From assembly GCF_947259345.1 (NCBI RefSeq), contig NZ_CAMYLS010000007.1:124001-188000 (forward strand): a stretch of DNA of 64,000 nucleotides, given 5' to 3'. The notes under the pieces are model-generated. The model made no database searches and had not been told where the DNA came from. It worked only from the letters and a program-made list of their open reading frames with translations. Below are positions 27,009 through 35,637 of this stretch, in pieces; within the stretch, counting starts at the first letter, position 1; each line of letters opens with the position of its first letter. This stretch comes from an uncultured Maricaulis sp. Lineage in GTDB: Bacteria; Pseudomonadota; Alphaproteobacteria; Caulobacterales; Maricaulaceae. The translations under genes and the position numbers were made by a program.

Positions 27009-27917
27009 ATGTCCACCGAGACTTCCACCGATATGCGGCGCGCCCTGGCGGCCGGTCTCTCCGGATATCTTATCTGGGGTGTGTCGCCGCTTTTCTTCCA
27101 GACGCTCGGCTTTGCCAGCGCGGTCGAGATCATCCTCCATCGCGTCGTCTGGGCGGTTCCGCTCCTCGCAGCGACCCTGCTCGTGTCTGGCCGCCTGCGG
27201 GCCGCGCTGGGTGTGCTGTCCGACCGGCGAATCCTGCTGACCCTGCTCGCGACCTCGGCCCTGATCTCGGTCAATTGGTGGGGCTTCATCTTTGCGGTCA
27301 ATAGCGGCCAGGTCCTGCAGGCCTCGCTGGGCTATTACATCAATCCGCTGATGAGCGTCGCGGTCGGCGTTGTCATCCTGCGCGAGCCGCTCGGCCCGTG
27401 GCGGATCGCCGCCATCTCGCTGGCCGCGCTCGGCGTCATCAACCAGATCCTCACCGTTGGTGAAGTGCCCTGGATTTCGCTGATGCTGGCAACGACCTTC
27501 ACGGCCTACGGCTATCTGCGCAAGGTCGCCGCCGTGGACGGCCGGGTCGGGCTGTTGTGGGAAACGCTCTTCCTCCTGCCCTTTGCCATTATCGGCCTGA
27601 TCTGGCTTCAGGCGACCGGCGCCGGGCATTTCCTTGAATCACCGCTCCAGGCCGGCCTGCTCATTGCGGCCGGTGCGGTCACCGTGGTTCCGCTCCTGCT
27701 TTATACGATCGGCGTGCGGGGCCTGCGCCTGTCGACCATGGGACTGATGCAATTCCTCGCCCCCTCCATCCAGTTCGGGATCGGAATTGCGAGCGGTGAG
27801 CCCTTCGAGACCGGCCACATGATCACCTTTGCGCTGATCTGGTCCGGCGTGGCCTGTTTTGCCTGGAGCCAGATCCGCCGTGATCGCAAGCTTGACGCGC
27901 TGGCAGAGGATGCCTGA
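27009..27917 (+). CDS. rarD: RarD-type EamA transporter
   Basis: A 302-residue DMT-family protein with about ten spans. RarD features are GYLIWGVSPLFFQTL near the start, EIILHRVVWAVPLL, INWWGFIFAVNSGQVLQASLGYYINPL (here VNWWGF..), and the C-terminal LYTIGVRGLRLSTMGLMQFLAPSIQF. E. coli RarD was linked to chloramphenicol sensitivity; the substrate is unknown. AAGGAGCCCGC precedes ATG 27009, which is preferred to 26982. Confidence 0.9.
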   Translation: MSTETSTDMRRALAAGLSGYLIWGVSPLFFQTLGFASAVEIILHRVVWAVPLLAATLLVSGRLRAALGVLSDRRILLTLLATSALISVNWWGFIFAVNSGQVLQASLGYYINPLMSVAVGVVILREPLGPWRIAAISLAALGVINQILTVGEVPWISLMLATTFTAYGYLRKVAAVDGRVGLLWETLFLLPFAIIGLIWLQATGAGHFLESPLQAGLLIAAGAVTVVPLLLYTIGVRGLRLSTMGLMQFLAPSIQFGIGIASGEPFETGHMITFALIWSGVACFAWSQIRRDRKLDALAEDA

Positions 27918-28022
27918 GACCTCCGCGTCACGCTTGACCCATGCCGGTCGCTGCTCTCTCCTGCCGCCAACCCGCAATGATTTGATCCCGCTGACCAATC
28001 GGGACCGTGACGAGGCTGCCGC

Positions 28023-28982
28023 ATGACTGATTTTCCGACACCGCAACGGATCGCCACCAACGGGATCGAGCTCTCTGTCCATCTGGCGGGACCCGAGACC
28101 GGGCAGCCGCTTCTGCTCGTCCACGGCTGGCCCGAGCTGGCCTATTCCTGGAAAAACCAGATCAGCGTCCTCGCCGAAGCCGGCTACCGGGTGATCGCGC
28201 CGGACCTGCGCGGGATTGGCGGTTCGGACTGCCCGAGCGGGGTCGAGGCCTACGACATCGACACAATGATCGCCGACCTGACGGGCCTGCTCGATGCGCT
28301 GGGCCATAACAAGGCGGTCTGGGTCGGCCATGACTGGGGCGGGATCATCACCTGGCATGCGGCCATGCTGGCTGCAGACCGGTTTGACGGCGTGATCGGG
28401 GTCAATACGCCTCACCTGCCGCGCGGCGCCCAGCCGCCAACCGAAGCCTTCCGCGAGATTGGCGGCGAGGATCACTATATCCTGCGCTTCCAGGAGCCCG
28501 GCTATGCGGAAAGCGTGTTCGAGGGCAAGGAGGACGACTTCTTCGCCTTCATCTTCGGCGCCCCGCCGAAAATCGGAAAGCTTGAAGACTATTTCCCGGA
28601 CATCACCCATATTCCGGCGCAGTTCGAGACATTCGAGGGCCGACCGGAAAAGCGGATCGTCGTCAAACCCGAAGATCGCGCCGTCTATGCCGAGGCTTAT
28701 CGCAAGACGGGTTTCGGACCGGGCATCAATCTCTACCGGAATTTCGACGCCAACTGGCAGCGCATGGGCGGTGTCGACCACCGGATTTCCCTGCCCTGCC
28801 TGATGGTCTCGGCCGAGCTCGACTTCATGCTGCCGCCCAAGCTGGCCGGATGGATGCCGGCACTGTGCAAGGACAGCGAGTTTGCCGTGATCGAAGGCTG
28901 CGGCCACTGGACGATGTGGGAAGCCCCGGACGAGCTGAATGCCTACCTTCTGGAATGGCTGGAGCGTCGCTTCCCGGCCTGA
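28023..28982 (+). CDS. Alpha/beta hydrolase, epoxide hydrolase-like
   Basis: A 319-residue alpha/beta hydrolase. The oxyanion motif HGWPELAYSW, the nucleophile elbow GHDWGG (Asp nucleophile), cap-domain tyrosines, the charge-relay Asp region SAELDFMLPP and the catalytic His in GCGHWTMWEAP fit soluble epoxide hydrolases, which open epoxides to diols. Haloalkane dehalogenases share the GHDWGG nucleophile but usually have a different halide-binding Trp pattern. The natural substrate is unknown. Confidence 0.85.
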   Translation: MTDFPTPQRIATNGIELSVHLAGPETGQPLLLVHGWPELAYSWKNQISVLAEAGYRVIAPDLRGIGGSDCPSGVEAYDIDTMIADLTGLLDALGHNKAVWVGHDWGGIITWHAAMLAADRFDGVIGVNTPHLPRGAQPPTEAFREIGGEDHYILRFQEPGYAESVFEGKEDDFFAFIFGAPPKIGKLEDYFPDITHIPAQFETFEGRPEKRIVVKPEDRAVYAEAYRKTGFGPGINLYRNFDANWQRMGGVDHRISLPCLMVSAELDFMLPPKLAGWMPALCKDSEFAVIEGCGHWTMWEAPDELNAYLLEWLERRFPA

Positions 28983-29061
28983 TCAAGCGTGCCGCGAAGA
29001 AAGCTGGCGCGCCGGTCCACGAACATGTCTAGAATACCCCCATTCAACTCCGGGGAGCCAA

Positions 29062-29463
29062 ATGGGCAAGGCACACTGGATACTTCATCGCGACCTCAAG
29101 ATCGCCGAACTCGTTTTCGGCGCCGACACATCGATGTTGAATTTGCGACATTCCATCGCAGAATTGCCCGGCATGCCGGGCTGGCAGCCAGACTTCAATA
29201 TGTTGCTGATCATCGGTGACTTTGCTTCGCTCGAGACATTTACGCCAACCGCCATGAAGGACCACCAGACCTTCATGCGGGACTGGAATGAGCGTTACCG
29301 CGCCGGCCACTCACCAAAGACAGCGCTGGTGTGCGCCGATGATCTCAAACGCATCATCCCGGAGCTCTGGTCCGCCATGACCCGGGAAGGCTGGAAAACG
29401 AAGATCGAGGTTTTCACCAATCGCCCCGAAGCGTTGGACTGGCTGGCCGCCGACGAGGCGTAA
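29062..29463 (+). CDS. Hypothetical protein, possibly STAS/SpoIIAA-like
   Basis: A 133-residue soluble protein. The alternating pattern (LNLRHSIAELPGMPGWQPDFNMLLIIGDFASLE...TALVCADDLKRIIPELWSAM...KIEVFTNRPEALDWL) resembles the small SpoIIAA-like/STAS proteins of environmental bacteria, which end with an 'F.d..eAl.WL' helix. The assignment is by pattern only. GGGGAG precedes ATG 29062. Confidence 0.6.
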   Translation: MGKAHWILHRDLKIAELVFGADTSMLNLRHSIAELPGMPGWQPDFNMLLIIGDFASLETFTPTAMKDHQTFMRDWNERYRAGHSPKTALVCADDLKRIIPELWSAMTREGWKTKIEVFTNRPEALDWLAADEA

Positions 29464-29491
29464 CCACACAACTGCGCTTCGTGATCGCCGA

Positions 29492-30631
29492 CTAAAGACA
29501 GCCGTAAACCGCCTCGATGATCCGAACCGGGCGCGGATCGCCGGCCAGATAGTGATGCTGTCGGTTCATGACATAGGCGCCGGTCAGATTGCGCACCGGA
29601 TCGGCAAAGGCGCAGGATCCGCCCCAGCCGGAATGACCGACCGTTTCCGGCGTCTGTCCGTAGAAGCCTGGCGATACATTGCGCATGATGCCGGCACCCC
29701 AGGAGAGGTCGAAGGGCAGGACCTTGTCAGGCCCGTGGACGCGTTCCCTGACCAGCTCGGCCAGGGTCGCCTCCGAAATGAAGCGTTTGCCCTCCAGCTT
29801 TCCGCCATCGGCATAGGCGGTCATCAAGCGGGCGAGCGACCGGGCGGTGGCGTGGGCGTTGGCCGCCGGGAATTCGGCCTTGCGCCACTCGGTGGCGCCG
29901 CGCCGACCCGGCGAGGACCAGGGTTTGAGAAAGGCCAGCTTGCGCGGTGTATTCAGCTCACCCAGATCGGGCACCTGACGCGGCATGGCATGCTCGGCCG
30001 TGCGAGCATGCTCGCTCTCGGGCAGGCCGACATGAAAATTGATCTCGCGCGGACCGCAGACTTCCTCGCGCAGGATGGCACCGATCGACCGGCCATCCGT
30101 GCGGCGCGCCAAAGCATCGGCAATGAAGCCAAACGTGACCGGATGATAGCCCGATCCTGTTCCCAGCTCCCAGAGCGGGACCTGACGCGCCAGCCTGTCC
30201 TCGATTTTGGCCGCATCAAACCAGTCGCCGGCATCCATTTCCTCAGCAATTCCGGACAGACCGGCCTGGTGGGACAGGGCTTCAGCCACTGTCACCGCGG
30301 ATTTGCCGCCAGCACCGAATTCGGGCCAGTAATCGGAGACCGGCGCGTCATAACGCAGCAGACCCCGATCCACGAGGCGGGCCATCACCAGCGCCGCGAT
30401 CGCCTTGCCGGTGGAATAGACCGGAACCAGCGTATCGGCTTGCCAGTCCCGCGATCTCTTGCGGTCGGCCCAACCGGCATGGATATCAACCACCATTTCG
30501 CCATCGACGGACAGTGCGAAACCGGCGCCGATCTCGTCCTGGTCTTTCCAGTTGGCGAGGAAGGCATCGGCCACAGGTTCGAAACCGGTGGCGACATGGC
30601 CATGGAGGGCGGGCAAAGTGTCTGTGCTCAT
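29492..30631 (-). CDS. Serine hydrolase, class C beta-lactamase-like (EstB type)
   Basis: A 380-residue penicillin-recognising-fold hydrolase. The SxxK nucleophile is STGKAI near residue 75; a Y-x-x tyrosine region GTGSGYHPVTFGF lies near 165; the third motif is HSGWGGS near 345. No signal peptide, so it acts in the cytoplasm and is more likely an esterase/lactonase than an antibiotic-resistance enzyme. ATG 30631 was chosen; its ribosome-binding site is weak. Confidence 0.87.
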   Translation of the reverse strand: MSTDTLPALHGHVATGFEPVADAFLANWKDQDEIGAGFALSVDGEMVVDIHAGWADRKRSRDWQADTLVPVYSTGKAIAALVMARLVDRGLLRYDAPVSDYWPEFGAGGKSAVTVAEALSHQAGLSGIAEEMDAGDWFDAAKIEDRLARQVPLWELGTGSGYHPVTFGFIADALARRTDGRSIGAILREEVCGPREINFHVGLPESEHARTAEHAMPRQVPDLGELNTPRKLAFLKPWSSPGRRGATEWRKAEFPAANAHATARSLARLMTAYADGGKLEGKRFISEATLAELVRERVHGPDKVLPFDLSWGAGIMRNVSPGFYGQTPETVGHSGWGGSCAFADPVRNLTGAYVMNRQHHYLAGDPRPVRIIEAVYGCL

Positions 30632-30672
30632 GACAAACTGGCTAACGCGCGCCGCGGCAGCGATCAAGCGAG

Positions 30673-31539
30673 CTAAACCGCCTCGGCTTCAAGCGCGATC
30701 AAAGGCGCCGTCAGAACATCGGCTGCGGCGACCAACGGCAGCTCGGGCGCAGACCATTCGTGCGCCCGCATGACGAGGCTGACGGTCGACGCCACGGACT
30801 GCTCCAGCGCGGTGCGGGCATCATCGCCGGCCAGCAGATGATTGATGAAGGCGGCGGTGAGCGCATCGCCGGTTCCGTTGGGCGCCTTGGGAAGGCGGTC
30901 ATGGGTCACCAGCCAGGCCTCATCAGAGTCGACGTACAGCACGCCGATTTGCCCGTGTCGCGGCAGGGAAGAAACCAGGACGGGCCGCTCCATGGCCCGC
31001 GCGGCCCGAACCATCGAGGCCAGGTCGGTCAGCGGTCGTCCGGTGATATGCCCCAGCTCAAACAGGTTGGGTGTGACCAGGTCAGCGCGGGTGATCAGCT
31101 GGTCCTTGATGGCCGCCGCGATGGCTGGCGACACATAGAGTCCCCCCGGCGCATCGCCCATGATCGGGTCGACAACGATAATCGGCTTTGGCAAAGCCGC
31201 CTTGACGCCCTTGTTGACGCGCCGACCCTTGCGCACCACATCAATGACGGAGGCCGTGTCGAAGACCTGTCCCACATCGGCGAAATAGCCGGTCAGGACG
31301 ATATCGGTGATGTCGAGCAAACCCTGGTCGGCAATACCGGAGAGAACCCCCTCGAACTGGTCCTGCTCGACCGGACCGCCACCGGGTTCACCCCAACCGG
31401 GATGCCGCCCGTACAGCACGGTCGGAACAAGCATGGTGTCGGTCCCGGCGGAATTGAGCACACGCTGAGAGACCCCGCCTCCAACCATGGAAGCGGCCAC
31501 ATGACTGGAAAGGATCAGCGCCATCGGCATGGAAAACAT
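30673..31539 (-). CDS. pdxY: Pyridoxal kinase family (PdxY/PdxK-like)
   Basis: A 288-residue ribokinase-superfamily enzyme expected to phosphorylate pyridoxal in the B6 salvage pathway. Family features: ILSSHVAASMVGGG at the N-terminus, VDPIMGDAPGGLYV near 125, DLVTPNLFELGHITGRPL near 155, and the anion-hole motif PNGTGDALTAAFI near 225 with the catalytic Asp. Start 31539 is uncertain (codons 4 and 6 are also Met). Divergent from the CitE-like gene, only 45 bp apart. Confidence 0.88.
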   Translation of the reverse strand: MFSMPMALILSSHVAASMVGGGVSQRVLNSAGTDTMLVPTVLYGRHPGWGEPGGGPVEQDQFEGVLSGIADQGLLDITDIVLTGYFADVGQVFDTASVIDVVRKGRRVNKGVKAALPKPIIVVDPIMGDAPGGLYVSPAIAAAIKDQLITRADLVTPNLFELGHITGRPLTDLASMVRAARAMERPVLVSSLPRHGQIGVLYVDSDEAWLVTHDRLPKAPNGTGDALTAAFINHLLAGDDARTALEQSVASTVSLVMRAHEWSAPELPLVAAADVLTAPLIALEAEAV

Positions 31540-31584
31540 GCTATATCCAAAACCTCACCGAGCAGAAGCCCCGGAAACGACTTG

Positions 31585-32433
31585 ATGCGCCGACTGATCC
31601 GTTCAGCCCTTTTTGTGCCTGCCTCCAAGCCACGCGCCATCGAGAAGGCCGCCCATGTCGGCGCGGACTTGCTGATCCTTGATCTGGAAGATGCGGTCGG
31701 ACCGGAAGAAAAGACCGATGCACGCGCCGTGGTCGACGATGCCTTGCGCAGCTGGGAGTCTTCCGGTGCGATACGGGCTATCCGTATCAATGCGCTCGAG
31801 ACCGAATGGGGCGCGGCCGATCTGCGCAGCGCGGCCCGGGCCGATGCCGTTATCCTTCCCAAGGTGGAGCAGGTCGGCGACCTCCACGCCGCGCGCTCGG
31901 CCCTGAGCTCGCACGGCTCCTCCATTCCGATCTGGGCAATGATCGAGACCCCCCGCGCGCTGCTCGCGCTCAACGCGATCGCCAGCGCGGTCGGCACAGG
32001 CCTGGCCGGACTGATTGCCGGGACCAATGATCTCAGCAAGGAGTTGCGCTGCTCGCTCGAGCATGACCGGCTCGCCCTGGTGCCCCATCTGGTGAATATG
32101 GTCTGCGCCGCCCGCGCGCGTGGTCTCTATGTTCTGGATGGCGTGTATAACCATTTCCGTGACCCCAAGGGCTTCCGGTCCGAAGCTGAACAGGGACGCG
32201 CGCTGGGCTTTGACGGCAAGACCCTGATCCATCCTGGGCAGGTGGACCTGGCCCATCTCTATTTCGGACCAACTTCACGGGATCTGGAGCAGGCGGCCAA
32301 AGTCGTTGCGGCCTTCGCTGATCCGGAAAATGCCGGAAAAGGCGTGATTTCACTGGATGGCGACATGGTCGAACGGCTTCATCTGGACGCCGCGCGGGCC
32401 CTGCTTTCAACCGCCGGCGAAAATGATTCCTGA
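31585..32433 (+). CDS. HpcH/HpaI-type aldolase, CitE/malyl-CoA lyase-like
   Basis: A 282-residue TIM-barrel lyase. CitE-superfamily features: RSALFVPASKPRAIEKA, the metal-binding DLLILDLEDAVGPEEK, IRINALET, AVILPKVEQ, IWAMIETPRALL, LIAGTNDLSKEL and FDGKTLIHPGQV. It cleaves or forms a CoA-thioester or 2-hydroxy acid C-C bond; citryl-, malyl- and methylmalyl-CoA substrates cannot be told apart here. It stands alone, not in a citrate lyase operon. Confidence 0.87.
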   Translation: MRRLIRSALFVPASKPRAIEKAAHVGADLLILDLEDAVGPEEKTDARAVVDDALRSWESSGAIRAIRINALETEWGAADLRSAARADAVILPKVEQVGDLHAARSALSSHGSSIPIWAMIETPRALLALNAIASAVGTGLAGLIAGTNDLSKELRCSLEHDRLALVPHLVNMVCAARARGLYVLDGVYNHFRDPKGFRSEAEQGRALGFDGKTLIHPGQVDLAHLYFGPTSRDLEQAAKVVAAFADPENAGKGVISLDGDMVERLHLDAARALLSTAGENDS

Positions 32434-32518
32434 CCACAGAAATGCAGATGAAACGCAGGCGAAGACTTGATGTTGCAGCACAAGACCGGCTTTCATGGCT
32501 GCTCTTGAGGGACCTTAA

Positions 32519-32872
32519 ATGACCGATTCGACGATTATCTGGCACAATCCGCGCTGTTCGAAATCCCGGCAGACGCTGGCCCTGCTCGAAGCCCGCGGCG
32601 GCGAGCTTGAGGTCCGCGACTATATGGATGACACGCCTAGCGTGGCCGAACTGAAGGCCGTGATGAAGAAGCTTGGCTTCGTCTCCGCCCATGAGTGGCT
32701 GCGCAAGGCAGAAGCCGACTATCGCGAGCTCGGCCTCAAGGCGGTCGAGGACGAAGAAGCTCTCTTCAAGGCGATGACTGAATACCCAAAACTGATTGAA
32801 CGTCCGGTCGTCATTTACGGCGACAAGGCCATGATCGGTCGTCCGCCGGAGCAGGTCCTCGAACTGTTCTGA
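32519..32872 (+). CDS. arsC: Arsenate reductase, ArsC/Spx family
   Basis: A 117-residue thioredoxin-fold protein of the glutaredoxin-dependent ArsC family. The nucleophile is in HNPRCSKSRQTL (Cys13), and the C-terminal LIERPVVIYGDKAMIGRPPE carries the arginines that bind arsenate. No arsenite pump or ArsR is adjacent, so it may be housekeeping or YffB-like rather than part of an ars operon. Confidence 0.9.
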   Translation: MTDSTIIWHNPRCSKSRQTLALLEARGGELEVRDYMDDTPSVAELKAVMKKLGFVSAHEWLRKAEADYRELGLKAVEDEEALFKAMTEYPKLIERPVVIYGDKAMIGRPPEQVLELF

Positions 32873-32881
32873 GGCGAGTCG

Positions 32882-33412
32882 TTAATCGACCGCTACTTCC
32901 AGACGCCCCTGATATCTCACCACACGCCCGATCAGCGGCATGCAGAGCGCGACGTCGAAGAGATGTGCGTGTCCGTCGGCGCGTTCACGGGCCCGGATTC
33001 GCGGCCACAGCGCACGCGGCAGGGCCAGTGACCACAGCTTCACGCCGACCTGGTCGAATACCAGCTCACCCTCATCATGTCGCAGGCCGAATGCGAGGCT
33101 GAACGGACCGAAACGCTCTGTCAGACGCCCCGCCAAGCGCCCCTGGCGCGTCGCGAAATGGCGACCGTCATACCACCGCTCCAGCAATTCTCCGCCGTCG
33201 ATGCGACTGACCCGAACCAGCGCAGGCAAGTCGCGGCCGGGCTTTGGCAAGCCCAGAATGGCAGCGAACATAGTGGCGAAAGGGTTTCGACCGCGGACAA
33301 TATCAACCCGACCTTCAAAAAGAGCCACGGGGTCGGGGCTGTGCAGCCGCTGCGTTACCGCCGCGAGTTTGTCCCAGTCCTGGCCCAGCAAGGCCTGGTA
33401 AAGGTGTGTCAT
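32882..33412 (-). CDS. DUF4166 domain protein
   Basis: A 176-residue soluble protein with the DUF4166 layout: MTHLYQALLGQDWDKLAAVTQRLHS at the start, GRVDIVRGRNPFATMFAAILGLP, and the C-terminal LPRALWPRIRARERADG...FDVALCMPLIGRVVRYQGRLEV. The family often sits at the end of saccharopine-dehydrogenase-like or membrane proteins; function unknown. The ATG is 8 bp after the stop of the GbsR-type gene, so both are probably one operon. Confidence 0.82.
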   Translation of the reverse strand: MTHLYQALLGQDWDKLAAVTQRLHSPDPVALFEGRVDIVRGRNPFATMFAAILGLPKPGRDLPALVRVSRIDGGELLERWYDGRHFATRQGRLAGRLTERFGPFSLAFGLRHDEGELVFDQVGVKLWSLALPRALWPRIRARERADGHAHLFDVALCMPLIGRVVRYQGRLEVAVD

Positions 33413-33420
33413 GGCGCGCC

Positions 33421-33945
33421 TCACCCACCGACAAAGCGGGCAATTCGGCTGCCCATTTCCATCAGCTTGATCAGGGTCCCCTGCGGAAGTTTGCGGATCT
33501 GCGCATACCAGCTGGTCAGATTGGTCACAAAGCCTTCCATGCGCCGCAGACGCTGGACCGCCAGCTTCGGCGTGTCCGGGTCCGCCTCCGCGGCATCGGC
33601 ACACTCGCGCAGGATTTCGATCATCGGATCGATCTCGCGCTGCTTGCGCGCTTCGGCAATCGCCATCAGCATGTCCCAGGGTTCATGGGTCGCGGTGAAA
33701 TGGTCGCGGCGATCGCCCAGCACATGCTCGCGTTTCACAAGTCCCAGTGCCTGCAGTTCTTTCAGCGAGTTGGAAACATTCGAGCGGGCGATCTGGAGCA
33801 CCTCGGTGATCTCCTCTGCGTGCAAGGGCGCCTCCGCGAGATAGAGGAGGGCGTGGATCTGGGCGATTGACCGGTTCACGCCCCAACGGGCGCCCATCTC
33901 GCCCCAGTGAAGGACGAAACGCTGCATGGGGGCCGAGAGCTTCAA
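33421..33945 (-). CDS. GbsR/MarR-family transcriptional regulator
   Basis: A 174-residue GbsR-type winged-helix repressor: MQRFVLHWGEMGARWGVNRSIAQIHALLYL, then the recognition region EEITEVLQIARSNVSNSLKELQALGLV and the wing HVLGDRRDHFTA, followed by a helical C-terminal domain. GbsR proteins often control osmoprotectant or envelope functions. The start appears to be TTG at 33945 with AGGT upstream; codon 7 ATG is the alternative. A perfect palindrome lies 20 bp upstream. Confidence 0.88.
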   Translation of the reverse strand: MKLSAPMQRFVLHWGEMGARWGVNRSIAQIHALLYLAEAPLHAEEITEVLQIARSNVSNSLKELQALGLVKREHVLGDRRDHFTATHEPWDMLMAIAEARKQREIDPMIEILRECADAAEADPDTPKLAVQRLRRMEGFVTNLTSWYAQIRKLPQGTLIKLMEMGSRIARFVGG

Positions 33946-33964
33946 GGGGTCTACCTTTCCTCAA

Positions 33965-33982
33965 TTTCTGTCGTGACAGAAA
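33965..33982. promoter_or_regulatory. Palindromic operator candidate for the GbsR-type regulator
   Basis: TTTCTGTC-GT-GACAGAAA: perfect 8-bp arms around a 2-bp centre, 20 bp upstream of the regulator's start. Position and symmetry suit a dimeric winged-helix autorepressor. No other gene starts within the gap except oxyR's end on the same strand. Confidence 0.6.
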
Positions 33983-34037
33983 CTAACAGGGTGCAGGCGC
34001 CCTGTCCCGTGTCCCCATGACGCAGCGCACCGGAATG

Positions 34038-34952
34038 CTAGGATCCGCCGCTTGGCGCGGTCTGCAGGATGTCGCGGATCGCATCGCCGAGCTGGATTGC
34101 TTCATCCGAGCGGGCTGAGCCCTTGCGCCAGGCCACACCGATCTCCCGGCCAACCACGGGCGGATCAAAGGGCCGGACTTCGAGGCCCATGCGATCAACC
34201 AGGCCCGCATCGACGGCCATTCGCGGCAGGAGAGTCGCGCCAAGGCCCGACTTCACCATGTGAACCAGCGTGTGCAGGCTGGTGGCGGCAAAATCCGAGC
34301 GTGCGGAGCCCGTTGCACAGGCCGCCAGCGCATGGTCGCGCAGGCAATGCCCGTCTTCGAGCAGAAGCAGAGGCTCCTCCGACAGGTCAGACGGTGCGAG
34401 TGTCTTCTTCCGGGCCAGCGCATGATCCGGCGGTGCGGCGAACAGGAATTCATCAGCCCAAACCGCATGCGTTTCGATCATCGGCGCGTCATAGGGCAGC
34501 GCAATCAGGGCCGCATCGATCCGACGCTCGCGCAGCGCATCGAACAAGCGATCTGTCAGGTCTTCCCTCAGAAAGAGTTCGATATCGGGGAAGCGCTCCC
34601 GCAGTGCCGGCAGGACGCGCGGCAGCAGGAAGGGCGCGATGGTCGGTATCACCCCCAGCTTGAAAGGGCCGGAGAGCGGTTCGCCGGCGGCCTGGGCGGC
34701 AATGACCAGATCCTCGGCTTCGGTCATGACCCGGCGCGCCCGCTCCAGCACGGCCTCGCCGGCGGGCGTCAGCACGGCGCCGCGCGCACCGCGCTCGACC
34801 AGGACAGTGCCGAGAATGGCTTCCAGCTCCTTGATGGCGGCGCTAAGTGTCGGCTGTGTCACGAACACCGCCTCGGCTGCGCGCGAGAAACTTCCGTGCT
34901 CGGCGAGGGCGATAATAAACTGCAGCTGGCGAAGAGTCGGGAGTTGGGACAT
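34038..34952 (-). CDS. oxyR: Hydrogen-peroxide sensor OxyR (LysR family)
   Basis: A 304-residue LysR-type regulator. The N-terminal helix-turn-helix is SFSRAAEAVFVTQPTLSAAIKELE (about residues 21-44). The redox pair is Cys203 and Cys212 in DGHCLRDHALAACATG, aligning with E. coli Cys199/Cys208 (GHCLRDxAxxxC), so this is OxyR and not a generic LysR. Oxidation forms a disulfide and activates peroxide-defence genes. It is divergent from ahpC, the usual target. Confidence 0.95.
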   Translation of the reverse strand: MSQLPTLRQLQFIIALAEHGSFSRAAEAVFVTQPTLSAAIKELEAILGTVLVERGARGAVLTPAGEAVLERARRVMTEAEDLVIAAQAAGEPLSGPFKLGVIPTIAPFLLPRVLPALRERFPDIELFLREDLTDRLFDALRERRIDAALIALPYDAPMIETHAVWADEFLFAAPPDHALARKKTLAPSDLSEEPLLLLEDGHCLRDHALAACATGSARSDFAATSLHTLVHMVKSGLGATLLPRMAVDAGLVDRMGLEVRPFDPPVVGREIGVAWRKGSARSDEAIQLGDAIRDILQTAPSGGS

Positions 34953-34956
34953 GGGT

Positions 34957-34993
34957 ATAGATATTACCTATGACTTCTCCAAATACAATCCAT
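34957..34993. promoter_or_regulatory. OxyR-consensus binding site between oxyR and ahpC
   Basis: ATAG-ATATTAC-CTAT at 34957-34971 matches the OxyR element ATAGntnnnanCTAT at every specified base. Exactly 7 bp further lies a weaker second element, CCAA-ATACAAT-CCAT (34979-34993), keeping the inner T and A. This is the tandem layout of an OxyR tetramer site. It begins 5 bp upstream of the oxyR start codon, so binding would cover the oxyR ribosome-binding region. Confidence 0.75.
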
Positions 34994-35076
34994 TGGATTT
35001 ATCCTGAAACGCTCGCCATATCGACATCATTCTAAACGCCGGCGCTCAAGCCGGCCCGTCCAAATGGAGAGACTCA

Positions 35077-35622
35077 ATGCTGGGTATCGGCGAAAAACTT
35101 CCGGAATTTGAAATCGTTGGCGTGAAGCCGGGCTTCAACGCTCACGAGGAAAATGGCGAGTCGGCATTCGAGCCGATCAACCAGGACAGCTTTGACGGCA
35201 AGTGGAAGGTCATCTTCTTCTATCCGAAGGACTTCACCTTCGTCTGCCCGACCGAAATCGTCGCCTTCGCCAATCTCGCCGAAGAGTTTGCCGATCGCGA
35301 CGCGGTCGTGATGGGCGGTTCCTCGGACAATGAGTTCTGCAAGCTGGCCTGGCGCCGCGAGCATCCGGATCTGGACAAGCTCGGCATGTGGCAATTTGCC
35401 GACACCACCGGCTCGCTGATCGACAGCCTCGGCATCCGTTCCGAGGAAGGCGTCGCCTATCGCGCCACCTTCGTGGTCGACCCGCACAATGTGATCCAGC
35501 ACGTCTACGTCACCAATCTCAATGTCGGCCGCAACCCGGAAGACACGCTGCGCGTCCTCGACGCCCTGCAGACGGACGAGCTGTGCCCGTGCAACCGCCC
35601 GGTTGGCGGTGACACGCTGTAA
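35077..35622 (+). CDS. ahpC: Alkyl hydroperoxide reductase AhpC (peroxiredoxin)
   Basis: A 181-residue 2-Cys peroxiredoxin of the AhpC type served by AhpD. Peroxidatic Cys57 is in FYPKDFTFVCPTE, and the C-terminal pair Cys170 and Cys172 is in DELCPCNRP, as in mycobacterial AhpC. It reduces peroxides and peroxynitrite. A GCCGGC-GCTCAA-GCCGGC hairpin (35038-35055) lies in the leader, and ATGGAGAG before the ATG is the ribosome-binding site. Regulated by OxyR through the site above. Confidence 0.97.
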   Translation: MLGIGEKLPEFEIVGVKPGFNAHEENGESAFEPINQDSFDGKWKVIFFYPKDFTFVCPTEIVAFANLAEEFADRDAVVMGGSSDNEFCKLAWRREHPDLDKLGMWQFADTTGSLIDSLGIRSEEGVAYRATFVVDPHNVIQHVYVTNLNVGRNPEDTLRVLDALQTDELCPCNRPVGGDTL

Positions 35623-35637
35623 TCCAGCTGGACTGAC

